A stretch of 64,000 nt of DNA from Myxococcales bacterium (GCA_012960035.1 DUBZ01000071.1:1-64000); one strand, 5' to 3'; positions 10,272 to 19,527 are shown, numbered from the stretch's first letter. Notes: generated from the letters alone by a model not told the origin. Numbers and translations are program-made.

Positions 10272-10343
10272 CCCCTTGGGCTTGGCTAACAACCCCTCCT
10301 TTTCGCAGTAGCGGATTGCCGGAGCGCTGAGACCCCGCTACAT
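10272..10343 (-). pseudogene. Relic of a MerR-family regulator HTH
   Basis: On the minus strand, 10334 downward reads GLSAPAIRYCEKEGLL, which closely matches the strongly conserved wing/helix segment of MerR regulators (consensus IRYYE..GLL). A TAG stop lies two codons before it, no start precedes it and the downstream frame loses similarity, so it is a fragment and not a working gene. It lies in the 421-base gap between the monooxygenase and the outer-membrane protein, where nothing else is recognised. Confidence 0.4.
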
Positions 10344-10603
10344 CGTCTTTCACTAAAGAAAGAACCTTCCAACTGCGATATAACGAAATTCGGTAACCGT
10401 CTTCACGACACAGGAGCTTCTCAATTTCTGACCCACTCAAAGTCCGGGTCGACGACGACCCCGTTGGCATCGACGGGGACCGCCCAACGAAGGGTAAACT
10501 CTAACCTTGTGGCGGCGCCGAGAATAGAATGGCGCCGACACCCTGAGCGCCTCGCCTACGCTATCCCCGTACTTCCAAACCGTAGGAACCGGAAACCCAA
10601 CGA

Positions 10604-11386
10604 ATGTCGAAGTTCACTCAAGCACTCGTGCATTCTCTATGTGCAGCCCTTGCAAGCACAGGGCTCGTGAATTCTGCGGCGACGGCATCGAGTGAAGTCT
10701 GGTTCCAGTACGCCACGGGGTTTGATTACAGCCGCGGTGACTACGGAATCGATCGCGAAACCGAAGTCTTTTATGTGCCTTTGAGTATCGAAGCGAATTA
10801 CGGAATGTTTCGTGGCAAAGTCACCCTTCCCTTCATCGCGATCGACGGCCCGACCGCGATCGCGTTGGATGCCAACGACAATGAAACGGGCACCGACCCC
10901 GAAGCAACCAATGGGCTTGGTCAGATCACGGCACGCGTTGGCTACTTCGTCGCGCCTTTCCACGAAGCGGCGCCTTGGTTCGAGTTCTCAACCAGAATGT
11001 CAGCACCGAGCGAATCGGACGACGCCCTCGGTAGCGGCAAGTGGTCATTTTCGTTGCAAGCCGACGCCTTCAAACGATACGGACGCGTGACACCCTTCAC
11101 GCAGTTCGGTCGTACTTTCTATTCCGGTACCCGTCTCGACGACCGACTCTATGCATCGATCGGTTCGAGCTTTCAACTGATCGACAAGATGAGCATCGGG
11201 ATCTCCTACGACTGGTTCGAAGCCACAACATCAGGGATCAGCGACACCCAAGACTTTGTCGGCTTTGCATCGATAAAGATGGGGAAACTCTGGTCGTTTG
11301 GGCCTTATGGTTTGGCGGGTCTCTCAAAGAGCAGCCCCGACTACGGAATCGGTTTCTCATTTACCTATCGGCCTTCGGGCTCGTAG
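10604..11386 (+). CDS. Outer-membrane beta-barrel protein (hypothetical)
   Basis: A 260-residue protein with a probable Sec signal peptide (residues 1 to about 28, cleavage near ATA-SSE). The mature part is made of alternating, aromatic-rich strands separated by acidic loops (for example WFQYATGFDYSRGDYG, KVTLPFIAI, SFSLQADAF, GIGFSFTY), as in outer-membrane channels. The nearest guess is the group of hydrocarbon-pathway outer-membrane proteins (phenol meta-pathway type), but I see no decisive motif. It is a single-gene unit between relics and a convergent operon. Location is fairly sure, function is not. Confidence 0.75.
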   Translation: MSKFTQALVHSLCAALASTGLVNSAATASSEVWFQYATGFDYSRGDYGIDRETEVFYVPLSIEANYGMFRGKVTLPFIAIDGPTAIALDANDNETGTDPEATNGLGQITARVGYFVAPFHEAAPWFEFSTRMSAPSESDDALGSGKWSFSLQADAFKRYGRVTPFTQFGRTFYSGTRLDDRLYASIGSSFQLIDKMSIGISYDWFEATTSGISDTQDFVGFASIKMGKLWSFGPYGLAGLSKSSPDYGIGFSFTYRPSGS

Positions 11387-11497
11387 CGCGGAAGATCAAG
11401 AAGCAGATACATCCCCCCTACCTTTCGAACATGCTCAAGAGCATCTACATCGAAGTCGCCGAAGACGACTTCAAACTCGGCAAAAAAGAAACGACGC

Positions 11498-12376
11498 TCA
11501 GCCGATGTAAATTGTTTCCGGCGGTTCGGTCACGACCGCGTTCTCAATCTCGCCGATGCCGTCGATTGCGATCCGCACGACGTCGCCAGCGACGAGAAAC
11601 TTGCGGGGCTTGAAACCGATGCCGACTCCCGAAGGCGTGCCGGTTGCGATCACATCCCCAGGCTCAAGTGTAAACGCGGTCGACAGGTGTTCGACCAAGT
11701 CGAAGCAGTTGAAGATCAGGTGCTTGGTATTGGAATGTTGTCGCAATTCGCCGTTGACCCAGGTCTTGAGCTCAAGGGAGTGGGGATCCGAGACTTCGTC
11801 GGCAGTCATCAGCCACGGCCCCATCGGGCAATGCGTGTCGAATGACTTCCCCATCGTCATGGTGGGAACCCGCATTTGCCAATCGCGAACCGTCGCGTCG
11901 TTCACCACCGTATAACCGGCGATCACTTCAGCTGCGCGTTCCTTTGGCACGTGACGACATCGTTTGCCGATCACGACGCCAAGTTCGCCCTCATAGTCGA
12001 TCTTGTCGGAAACCCGCGGCGCGTGAAACGGATCGCCGGGCGGATGCGCGGAAGTCGACTGCTTGTTAAAGATCATGGGATGCTTCGGCGTATCCATCCC
12101 GGTCTCCGCGATGTGGTCGGCGTAGTTCAAGCCGACCGCCAAAATTTTAGGCGGACGCAGCAGCGGGGATTCGAGATGGACATCGCTGAGCGCGAGTGTC
12201 GACGAAGCAGCGTCACTGGCAGCACGTGCTACGTCGAGCGCGGCATCGCCAGCTTCGAGAAACGCGACCATCTCTCGCGGGAGATCCGGAGCGGCAGTAC
12301 TGAGGTCGACGACCGCGTCGCCTTTGACGACCCCAATTCGGGTGGTGCCACCGTGAGTAAATGTGATGAGCTTCAT
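11498..12376 (-). CDS. Fumarylacetoacetate hydrolase-family protein
   Basis: A 292-residue enzyme of the FAH superfamily, whose members cleave or decarboxylate beta-diketo or 2-oxo acids in aromatic ring degradation. The metal-binding DYEGELGVVIGKR segment is near residues 126-138, and GTPSGVGIG is characteristic of the C-terminal domain. The ATG at 12376 is preferred (GGAG nine bases upstream) over an in-frame TTG five codons earlier. It is last in a three-gene minus-strand run with the acyl-CoA ligase and luciferase-like oxidoreductase, which suggests a late step of an aromatic or cyclic-acid pathway. Confidence 0.92.
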   Translation of the reverse strand: MKLITFTHGGTTRIGVVKGDAVVDLSTAAPDLPREMVAFLEAGDAALDVARAASDAASSTLALSDVHLESPLLRPPKILAVGLNYADHIAETGMDTPKHPMIFNKQSTSAHPPGDPFHAPRVSDKIDYEGELGVVIGKRCRHVPKERAAEVIAGYTVVNDATVRDWQMRVPTMTMGKSFDTHCPMGPWLMTADEVSDPHSLELKTWVNGELRQHSNTKHLIFNCFDLVEHLSTAFTLEPGDVIATGTPSGVGIGFKPRKFLVAGDVVRIAIDGIGEIENAVVTEPPETIYIG

Positions 12377-12527
12377 TTCAACATGCTCCAATCGCGAGTA
12401 ACTACAAATGAGATCGATGGGCAGTTGCCGCCAAATCGAATGTGGCTAAACGCAACAGGACACACTTGCACAGCGCACAGCGCCAGGACCACAAGCAACA
12501 GCGAACGAGTACTTCCCTTGCTTTAGA

Positions 12528-14150
12528 TCAATGCTCTTCGAGAAGAACCCGCTTCAACACCTTCCCAGTGGGATTGCGCGGCAGGGTTTCGAGAAAGACG
12601 ATTTCCCTTGGCACCTTGTAGCGGGCGAGGTTTGTCTTGACGTGATCTTTGAGCACCGCTTCGTTGGGGGCAATGCCCTCTTTCAATACAACGAAGGCTT
12701 TGAGACGTTGGCCAAACTCGTCGTCAGAAACGCCCAGCACTGAGGCTTCGGCGACGTCGGTGTGGTCTGAAAGAATGTCTTCGATTTCGCGAGGGAAGAC
12801 GTTTTCACCGCCGGAGATGATCATGTCATCATCGCGGCCGTCAATGAACAAGCGGCCATCGTCATCAAAGTGTCCGACGTCGCCGCTCGACATGAGCCCC
12901 TCGATGATCTCTTTGTTGCCGCCACCGGTGTATCCGTCGAACTGCGTGTCGTTCCCGACAAAGATCCGACCCGTTGCCCCCTTCTCAACCTCGCGTCCTT
13001 CGTCGTCAAGGATCTTGACGATCACGCCGCGCGGCGGACGACCCGCGGTGCCCGGCGCAGCGCGCAATTCATCGGGCATTGCGATCGACGCATGCGCGAC
13101 TTCGGTAGAGCCATACAAGTTGTAGACGTTGTCACCGAACGTATCCATCCAACGCAGGGCAAGGTCGCCCGGCAGCGCCGAGCCACTCGCACACACGCCT
13201 TCGAGCGACGAAGTGTCGTAACGGCTGATGACGTCGGCGTCGAGTTCAAGAATGCGCTGCATCATCACGGGCACAACGACGAGCACTTGTGGCCGATGCT
13301 CCTGAATGGCGGCAAGTGTCGCCTCGGGATCAAAGCGCCGCTGCAGGATCACCGTGCAACCGAGTTGCGCGCCAAGCAACAGATGCAACCCGCCCCAAGA
13401 ATGGAAGGTGGGCGCTGCAATCAAGTTTCGCTTGCCCCTGGCGAGCGGGAGGCGCCCAAACATGCCGACAAGCGTATCGATGCCCGGCTTCGCGATCGCT
13501 CGCTGCGCGCCCTTCGGCGTGCCCGTCGTACCCGACGTCAAGATCGTCACGCGCCCGGGTTTTGCGGGCGGCTCAATGTCCGAGTCGTCATGCGCTGCAG
13601 CGAGATCGTCGAGCGTTTTTTCAGTCGTGCCGTCTTCGGCAAAGGTGACAAAGCGAGTGAGTTTGCTCGCTGCGCCGGCTTCGACGATGCCTCGAAATTC
13701 TTCGTCATAAAGAATCACTTGGCTGCCTTCGCGCTTGCACACTTCTTCGAGCTGCGGTGCCGCGAAACCGGTATTGAGCAGCAGTACGTTGGCACCGAGT
13801 TTGTCGAGGGCCATTTGTGCTTGCACGAAGCCGCGATGGTTTCGCGCAAAGAGTGCGACACCGTCTCCCGCCTTGACGCCGGCCTCGGCGAGCCCGCGCG
13901 CAATCGCGTTGGTCGATCGGTCGAGTTCGCCGTAGGTCAACTGCCCGACGTCGTCGATGATCGCGACCGAGGAAGGCTCGCGAAGTGCCGCAGCGTAAAA
14001 TCCGCTGGCACTCGAAGAACCAAACTTATCCTGTGCCGCCCGCAGGCTGCGCAGAAAACCAAGGCTCAAAAACCCGGCACCGTTGAGGACTTGAAATGCT
14101 TCCACTGCGCGGCTGATCGCCCCGCCCGTTCCCGTTCCGCGTAAAGTCAT
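12528..14150 (-). CDS. AMP-dependent acyl-CoA synthetase/ligase
   Basis: A 540-residue ANL-family enzyme that activates a carboxylic acid with ATP and joins it to CoA. The P-loop TSGTTGTPKG is at about residues 203-215, YGSTEVAH (adenine/acyl site) in the middle, SGDVGHFDDDGRLFIDGRDDD at the hinge, and the catalytic Lys lies in the C-terminal PTGKVLKR. The start is uncertain: ATG at 14150 or an in-frame GTG at 14171, neither with a clear ribosome site. It sits 54 bases behind the luciferase-like gene. Fatty or aryl acid specificity cannot be decided. Confidence 0.93.
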   Translation of the reverse strand: MTLRGTGTGGAISRAVEAFQVLNGAGFLSLGFLRSLRAAQDKFGSSSASGFYAAALREPSSVAIIDDVGQLTYGELDRSTNAIARGLAEAGVKAGDGVALFARNHRGFVQAQMALDKLGANVLLLNTGFAAPQLEEVCKREGSQVILYDEEFRGIVEAGAASKLTRFVTFAEDGTTEKTLDDLAAAHDDSDIEPPAKPGRVTILTSGTTGTPKGAQRAIAKPGIDTLVGMFGRLPLARGKRNLIAAPTFHSWGGLHLLLGAQLGCTVILQRRFDPEATLAAIQEHRPQVLVVVPVMMQRILELDADVISRYDTSSLEGVCASGSALPGDLALRWMDTFGDNVYNLYGSTEVAHASIAMPDELRAAPGTAGRPPRGVIVKILDDEGREVEKGATGRIFVGNDTQFDGYTGGGNKEIIEGLMSSGDVGHFDDDGRLFIDGRDDDMIISGGENVFPREIEDILSDHTDVAEASVLGVSDDEFGQRLKAFVVLKEGIAPNEAVLKDHVKTNLARYKVPREIVFLETLPRNPTGKVLKRVLLEEH

Positions 14151-14204
14151 GGAAGAGGGATAGTCCACCACGGCGACGGGGTCTACCCGCCCAAACCAAC
14201 CGGG

Positions 14205-15203
14205 CTAAATGTGCCGTTCCCCCTGCAGATCACGCACGTGGGGCCAGACTTCTTCCTCGAAGAGACGGAGCCCCGCCCAGGAAAGTGCCGGGTCGAGGCC
14301 GCCCAAAAGCGGCGTCAAGATGAAGGTCCGGTCGCGGCCGAGGCCGCGGATCATTTCGACTGCCGCATCCGGTCGCAGGACCTGATAGGCACCGCTTGCG
14401 CGCAAGTCCGCGATATCAACACCGGCTGCAAAAGGGCCGGCCGCACGACCGTACGCTTCGATTGTCCAATCAGAATAGGACTGCATCACATGGGCTGCGT
14501 GGGGACCGATTCGCTCCCAATCGGCGTCCGGGTCTCGGCTCACGTGGGTGTAGATTGGCCCCAACTTTTTAAAAACCTTACCCGGGTCTGGCTTTCCCAA
14601 CTCGAGGCACGCGTCGCGGTAGACGTCCCAGTTTTCGCCACCCGGTGGATAGAAACCGTCGGCGATCTTTGCCGCCCGCTTTGCGACCGCGGGATGCGAA
14701 CCGCCGAGCAATAAACGCGGCGGTGGGTCGGGCACCGGCGTCACCGTAACTTCGCGACCTTCGTATTCAAACGTCTCGCCCGTCCAAGCTTTTCGCAACA
14801 CATCAAAGGCGTTCATGTAGAGGACTTTGCGATCTTCACGTCGCTTGCCGAACATTGCGAACTCACTTGGCCGATAGCCAGCACCGATCACCACTTCGAG
14901 TCGCCCCTGACTAAGGGTCTGCAACACGGCCAAGTCTTCGGCCAACTTGATGGGTTCGTACAGCGGCGCGAGCAAAACGTTGGGACGCAACGTGATGCGG
15001 CGGGTGCGGCCCGCAATCGCGGCGGCCATCGGGATCGGCGAAGGCAGGTAGCCATCCGTCGCCCCGTGATGTTCGCCGAGACCCACCGCATCAAAGCCGA
15101 TGTCGTCCGCCCAAGCGCATTGATCAAGGGCTGCCGCGTAGAGTTCGTGAATCGACGCGCCAAACTTCGGCGCGCGCATGTCGTAACTGATGACGAACTC
15201 CAA
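14205..15203 (-). CDS. Luciferase-like (LLM) flavin/F420-dependent oxidoreductase
   Basis: A 332-residue TIM-barrel enzyme of the bacterial luciferase superfamily, which uses FMN or coenzyme F420. Family features are the N-terminal sheet with GLGEHHGA near residue 42, the TRRITLRPNVLLAPLYEP strand-loop and GAGYRPSEF. The start is a TTG at 15203: GAGGGAG lies five bases upstream and the family's first strand (EFVISYDMRAP) begins there; the longer open frame above it is spurious. It is first in the operon with the ligase and FAH-type gene. Whether the cell makes F420 cannot be seen here. Confidence 0.9.
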   Translation of the reverse strand: MEFVISYDMRAPKFGASIHELYAAALDQCAWADDIGFDAVGLGEHHGATDGYLPSPIPMAAAIAGRTRRITLRPNVLLAPLYEPIKLAEDLAVLQTLSQGRLEVVIGAGYRPSEFAMFGKRREDRKVLYMNAFDVLRKAWTGETFEYEGREVTVTPVPDPPPRLLLGGSHPAVAKRAAKIADGFYPPGGENWDVYRDACLELGKPDPGKVFKKLGPIYTHVSRDPDADWERIGPHAAHVMQSYSDWTIEAYGRAAGPFAAGVDIADLRASGAYQVLRPDAAVEMIRGLGRDRTFILTPLLGGLDPALSWAGLRLFEEEVWPHVRDLQGERHI

Positions 15204-15230
15204 GCGAACTCCCTCGTGTTCTGCGTCGTG

Positions 15231-15268
15231 AAGTGCGTCGCACCGCAGCGCTCGCCTTTCACGCACTT
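15231..15268. promoter_or_regulatory. Inverted repeat between divergent genes
   Basis: AAGTGCGT (15231-15238) and ACGCACTT (15261-15268) are perfect inverted copies whose centres are 30 bases apart, about three helical turns. They lie in the 140-base gap between the luciferase-like gene and the SDR at 15344, so they could be paired half-sites for a regulator of one or both units. No known binding motif is recognised. Confidence 0.4.
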
Positions 15269-15343
15269 GGCCGCGACGGCCCAAAAACCATGGTAGCCTG
15301 ATCTTCGTGCAATCGTCCCCAGCTAATATCAGGAGCACAGAAC

Positions 15344-16195
15344 ATGGGTGAATGTGACGGAAAGATCGCGTTTGTAACCGGCGCGAGCCGAGGCATTGGC
15401 CGCGCGATCGCTTATCGCTTTGCCGCCGAAGGCGCCGCCGTTGTTGTTTGCGCGTCGCGGATGGGCTCCCACGGCGATTTGCAGGGCACCCTCGAAGAGA
15501 CGGTGTCAACCATTCAAGCGAATGGGGGCAAGGCAGCCGCGATTGCGTGCGACTTGTCTGACCCGGCCGCTCGGGTGGGGCTGGTTGAACGCGCCGCCGA
15601 GTTTTTCGGCCCGATCGACATCCTGGTCAACAACGCGGCCGGGACTCACATGAAGCTACCAAGCCAGTGCACGACCGAAGAGCGAAGCTTCATGTTCGAC
15701 ATGAACGTCAACGGCCCAATCGACCTCGCGCAGCAGGCCATCCCGAACATGAAGGAGAAGGGCGCGGGTTGGATCCTGAACATCAGCAGCGCGACCGCGC
15801 GACAACCCGAGATTCCATATCGCGACTCGAAGCTTGCGGCTTGGGTCATCGGTCCGTACGGCTCGACCAAGAGCGCGCTCAATCGGTACACCGAAGCCCT
15901 TGCCGAGGAGGTCGCGGGCGACGGCATATTCGTCAACGCGATGGCGCCGACGTCGATCGTGCTGACGTCGGGAGCAGCCTACGTCCGTGATATTGCACGT
16001 AAGAACCCCGACATGGCCGAACCGGTCGAGATGATGGCGGAAGGCGCGCTTGAACTCTGCACGGGACGACACGTCGGCCGCATAATTTTCAGCCGCGACA
16101 TCGTCCATGCGGTGAACCGCAAGGTAAAGAGCGTCGACGGCAAGCAAGTGCTCGGGGACGCGTTCCTCGAAGCGGATGTCGAAGGCACGGCCTAA
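15344..16195 (+). CDS. Short-chain dehydrogenase/reductase
   Basis: A 283-residue SDR with TGASRGIG at residues 12-19, the NNAAG motif and a catalytic YGSTK around 172-176. It is longer than the 250-residue average because of an insertion after the first sheet (CASRMGSHGDLQG) and a C-terminal extension, as in some multifunctional enoyl/3-hydroxyacyl enzymes. AGGAGC precedes the ATG. It is transcribed away from the luciferase-like operon and converges with the MaoC pair; function in acyl-CoA metabolism is plausible but unproven. Confidence 0.94.
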   Translation: MGECDGKIAFVTGASRGIGRAIAYRFAAEGAAVVVCASRMGSHGDLQGTLEETVSTIQANGGKAAAIACDLSDPAARVGLVERAAEFFGPIDILVNNAAGTHMKLPSQCTTEERSFMFDMNVNGPIDLAQQAIPNMKEKGAGWILNISSATARQPEIPYRDSKLAAWVIGPYGSTKSALNRYTEALAEEVAGDGIFVNAMAPTSIVLTSGAAYVRDIARKNPDMAEPVEMMAEGALELCTGRHVGRIIFSRDIVHAVNRKVKSVDGKQVLGDAFLEADVEGTA

Positions 16196-16242
16196 CCGCC
16201 GCCGGCCCGCGAGAGCCCGAATACGACACGTAACGACGCCGC

Positions 16243-16662
16243 TCAGTTGAAGCGAACGATCGCCGTACCGGGAGTCGTGTTCTTGCCCTTTTCGTTCTTT
16301 ACGTAGAGATCTAGTTCGGCGAGTTTCTCGCCCCCCTCTTCCCACTTGCGCTTGACGGTTCCGCCAAGCGTCATTTCCGAATTGGGAAGATCCATGCCGC
16401 GGTACTGACATTCGAGCTTCTTGATGCGTCCGCCGTGGTCGAGCCAGTTGGAAACCAACTCTCCCAGCGACGCGTACTTGAAGCGACCGTGGACGATGAT
16501 GGAGCCGATTGCCTTCGACTGCCCAAAGCCGTAGTCATGATGGAGCGGATTGAAGTCTCCGCCCCCTGCCGCGTATTTCACAAGCTGCGTGACCCCAGGG
16601 TTCTTGGTCAGTTCGGGGAGCGTGTCGCCTTCGCTGATTGAATCCCATGCTCTCGGCATCAT
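16243..16662 (-). CDS. MaoC-like hydratase, hot-dog subunit with active site
   Basis: A 139-residue single hot-dog protein with the hydratase 2 motif: D36 and H41 in GGGDFNPLHHD, followed by the family's GSIIVHGRF segment. Such proteins hydrate trans-2-enoyl-CoA or enoyl-ACP to the (R)-3-hydroxy form. The ATG at 16662 has AAAGGA just upstream. It lies 34 bases behind the gene for the non-catalytic hot-dog partner, an order like HadA/HadB or ChsH1/ChsH2 in mycobacteria, so the two probably form a heteromeric hydratase. Substrate unknown. Confidence 0.9.
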   Translation of the reverse strand: MMPRAWDSISEGDTLPELTKNPGVTQLVKYAAGGGDFNPLHHDYGFGQSKAIGSIIVHGRFKYASLGELVSNWLDHGGRIKKLECQYRGMDLPNSEMTLGGTVKRKWEEGGEKLAELDLYVKNEKGKNTTPGTAIVRFN

Positions 16663-16696
16663 CGTATTCCTTTCGCGCTTCACGGGGCGAGCCCGC

Positions 16697-17188
16697 TTAG
16701 TAGAAGATCGCCTGGCCGAGCTGCTTTGCGACAAGCTCGCCGTCTTGGTTTACAACGCGGGTTTCTTGCGTGGTGATCAGCATCATGCCGGTCGACCGAC
16801 CTTGCCGCGTCGAGAGGTCTGCGATCTGTGACGTCACCGTCAGAGTGTCGCCCGCGCAGATGTCGCCGTAGTACTCGGTCTCGGTGCCACCGTCGAGCAG
16901 GTTCGGAAGGCCATGATCAATGCTTGGCCCCGAATCTTTCGGCCCACTAAACGTGTCGCTGCTTTCACCGGGGATAAAGATCGGCGTCCCGAGATAAGTG
17001 GGCGGAGCGGGCAGACTTCGATATCCCGCAGCCTTTGCTGCCGCCTCGTCGAAGTAAACAAGGTCGGTGTAACCGACTCCGCGCGCGAACGCGCGAACAC
17101 TTGTGGTGGTGACTTCGTGGGTCCAAGGTGCGGACACGATGCCGATGACTGCGCGCATCTCTTCCGTGATCTCGATGTTTTCAGCCAT
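16697..17188 (-). CDS. MaoC-like N-terminal domain protein (hydratase partner subunit)
   Basis: A 163-residue protein matching the FAS1-type N-terminal MaoC dehydratase domain: an N-terminal helix with PWTHEVT, APPTYLGTPIF, and the C-terminal sheet ITTQETRVVNQDGELVA. It lacks the D-x4-H catalytic motif, which is supplied by the next gene. It probably binds the acyl chain in a heterodimer. The ribosome site is weak (GGATGAAAGAACGAC before ATG). First gene of the two-gene unit; 60 bases separate it from the end of feoB. Confidence 0.88.
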   Translation of the reverse strand: MAENIEITEEMRAVIGIVSAPWTHEVTTTSVRAFARGVGYTDLVYFDEAAAKAAGYRSLPAPPTYLGTPIFIPGESSDTFSGPKDSGPSIDHGLPNLLDGGTETEYYGDICAGDTLTVTSQIADLSTRQGRSTGMMLITTQETRVVNQDGELVAKQLGQAIFY

Positions 17189-17248
17189 GTCGTTCTTTCA
17201 TCCTCCACTGCGATCGGGTTCGACCGAGTTTTCAGGGGTGCGCCTGAT

Positions 17249-19171
17249 TCAAATGAGATAGCTCGATATTCGGTACGTCACGAACGCGCCCCCCCATGCA
17301 AGCGCGAGCATGTACGACAGTGCAAACATGGGCCACTTCCATCCGCCCGTCTCGCGCGCCATCACCGCGATGGTAGACGTGCATTGAAGCGCGAACACAA
17401 AGAATACAAGCAGTGACAACGCCACAGGCAGGTTAAATACCGGCTCCCCCGTGCGTGGATCGATGTCGGAGATCAGAGCACTGCGCAGACCTTCAAAATC
17501 TTCGACGTCGCCGACTGCGTAAATCTGGGCAAGCGTGGCGACGATAATCTCTCGGGCGGCGAAGCTCGCGACCAAGCCCGCTCCGATCTTCCAGTCGTAG
17601 CCCAGCGGCGCAATCGCGGGCTCGATCGCTTTCCCGATCTGCGCGCCGAAGCTCGCTTCCAGGTTCGCCTGGGCTTGGGCCGCTTCGCTCGCTCCTTCAA
17701 TGAGGTCCGCCTTCGGGAAGTTGAGAAGCGCCCAAACGATGAGCGAGGCGACAAAAACAATGCTCCCGGCCCGGCGCAAAAACGCGTTTGCGCTGCGCGC
17801 GACCTGAGATGCCAAAAGCCGCGGCGACGGAAAACGGTAGGGGGGCAGCTCCATATAGAAGGTCGAGACATGCCCGCGAACCACTGTCGCCTTAAGAAGC
17901 GCCGCCGATACGATCGCCGTAAGCGCACCGAGCATGTAGAGCCCGAACATCACCAGCCCCTGGACCCCAAGGCCAAGCGCGATCGATGCCGATGGGACGA
18001 AGGCCGCAATGAGCAGCGTATAGACGGGCAACCGCGCGGAACAAGTCATAAAGGGTGCGACGAGAATGGTCGCCAAGCGATCGCGTGGATTCGGAATCGT
18101 GCGCGCCGCCATGATGCCGGGCACCGCGCACGCGTAACAAGAAAGAAGCACGATGAACGAGCGGCCCTGAAGCCCGAACCACCCCATCACGCGATCTACT
18201 AAAAACGCCGCGCGCGCCATGTAGCCGACGTCTTCCAAAAAATGAATCAACGTGAACAGGATGATGATCTGCGGCAGGAAGATCACGACGCTGCCGACTC
18301 CGGCGAGGATGCCATCCGTCCAAAGGTCGGTGATCAAGCTCGCAGGCATCACAGTGCGCGAAACGCGACCGAGTTCGGAAAACAGCGAATCGATGCCATC
18401 CATCGCGGGTGCGGCCCAAGTAAAGATGCTCTGGAACACAAAGAGCATGACGGCCACGAAGATGACGCCACCCCATACCGGGTGAAGTAAGACGCGGTCG
18501 ATGCGATCGGTGCGTTCGTCGCGGTGAAGAGATTGCTGTTGGATTTCGCCCCAAAGCGCATCCACTTGAACGAAACGTTCAGCGGGGGTTGAGACGACTT
18601 CGATCGTCGACCCACTTGACCATTCGCGCGGCGCTTCAAACGCGCGAAGCAACACGTCCATGCCCACGCCACGGTTTCCAACAATGGGGAAGACCGTGAT
18701 GCCGAGCTTGCGGGCAAGCTTGTCAAAGTTAATTCGGCCACCGCGCGCGCGGAGTTCGTCGATCATCGTAACAACGAGCGCTACCGGCGAATCGGGGTGC
18801 GCACCCAAGACCTGCAACACGAGACCCAGCCCGCGTTCGAGCGTTGTCGCATCCGCAACAATCAAGATTGCGTCGGGCTTGCGTTCGCCGTCCAAACGGC
18901 CCGACAACATGTCTTCAACAACTTGTTCGTCGAGGGTTTCGGGATTGAGGCTGTAGGTCCCGGGCAGGTCGATGAGGCGGACTGCGTTGTTAATTTTTTG
19001 GATCTTGCCCTCGCGACGTTCGACGGTCACGCCCGAGTAGTTCCCCACCTTTGCGCGCGAACCCGTCAGCGCGTTGAACAAGGTGGTCTTGCCCGTGTTG
19101 GGAGCGCCTACGAGTGCAACGATGTCGCCGTCGCGGGGGGCGGTGTCGAGCTGAACGTGTGCGGTCGTCAT
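17249..19171 (-). CDS. feoB: Ferrous iron transport protein B
   Basis: The inner-membrane Fe(II) transporter. The N-terminal G domain has GAPNTGKT at residues 22-29, the switch region NYSGVTVERREG and the DLPGTYSL G3 motif. It is followed by a membrane domain with two Gate repeats, including the conserved CYACAVPGIMAARTI and SARLPVYTLLIAAF segments with their cysteines. At 640 residues it is a short form. The ATG at 19171 overlaps the feoA stop by four bases (ATGA) and has AAGG upstream. No feoC is seen downstream. Iron-dependent repression is likely from the family, but no clear Fur box was found. Confidence 0.97.
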   Translation of the reverse strand: MTTAHVQLDTAPRDGDIVALVGAPNTGKTTLFNALTGSRAKVGNYSGVTVERREGKIQKINNAVRLIDLPGTYSLNPETLDEQVVEDMLSGRLDGERKPDAILIVADATTLERGLGLVLQVLGAHPDSPVALVVTMIDELRARGGRINFDKLARKLGITVFPIVGNRGVGMDVLLRAFEAPREWSSGSTIEVVSTPAERFVQVDALWGEIQQQSLHRDERTDRIDRVLLHPVWGGVIFVAVMLFVFQSIFTWAAPAMDGIDSLFSELGRVSRTVMPASLITDLWTDGILAGVGSVVIFLPQIIILFTLIHFLEDVGYMARAAFLVDRVMGWFGLQGRSFIVLLSCYACAVPGIMAARTIPNPRDRLATILVAPFMTCSARLPVYTLLIAAFVPSASIALGLGVQGLVMFGLYMLGALTAIVSAALLKATVVRGHVSTFYMELPPYRFPSPRLLASQVARSANAFLRRAGSIVFVASLIVWALLNFPKADLIEGASEAAQAQANLEASFGAQIGKAIEPAIAPLGYDWKIGAGLVASFAAREIIVATLAQIYAVGDVEDFEGLRSALISDIDPRTGEPVFNLPVALSLLVFFVFALQCTSTIAVMARETGGWKWPMFALSYMLALAWGGAFVTYRISSYLI

Positions 19172-19428
19172 TGCGCACCTTCTCGACAAAGCTGGACTTC
19201 GAGCCCCGCGAGATCCGAGCGTCGCAGGCAGATGCGATATCCCCGAAGTTCGAGTTCCACCGGATCGCCGAGCGGGCCGGTTCGAACCAGCGTGACGGTC
19301 GTCCCCTCAACGAACCCGAGTTCTTGCAAGCGCGCAGGCGTGGCGTCGTCGATCGCTTGTGTGAGATCTCCACTCTGTCCGACTGCCATGTCCGTCAGAC
19401 GAATCGGTGAAGTTTCGGGGCTGTGCAT
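19168..19428 (-). CDS. feoA: Ferrous iron transport protein A
   Basis: An 86-residue SH3-like cytoplasmic protein that assists FeoB. The core LQELGFVEGTTVTLVRTGPLGDP followed by VELELRGYRICLRRSDLAGL is the FeoA signature, slightly longer at the N-terminus than average. First gene of the feoAB operon, coupled to feoB by an ATGA overlap. A longer open frame upstream is not used because family similarity begins about ten residues after this ATG. Confidence 0.95.
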   Translation of the reverse strand: MHSPETSPIRLTDMAVGQSGDLTQAIDDATPARLQELGFVEGTTVTLVRTGPLGDPVELELRGYRICLRRSDLAGLEVQLCREGAQ

Positions 19429-19527
19429 GGGGTTGGGTCGCTCGGGTCCGGGAATCGCGCGGCGGATGAGTCCACTTTGGATGCCACTTTGCTACGGGCG
19501 CAAAATCGTACCAAAAAGGCACCGTAG

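Noticed and set aside
12870-14144. Large plus-strand frame opposite the acyl-CoA ligase
   Set aside because: A shadow of the real gene; typical of high-GC codon use on the opposite strand, with no recognisable domain.
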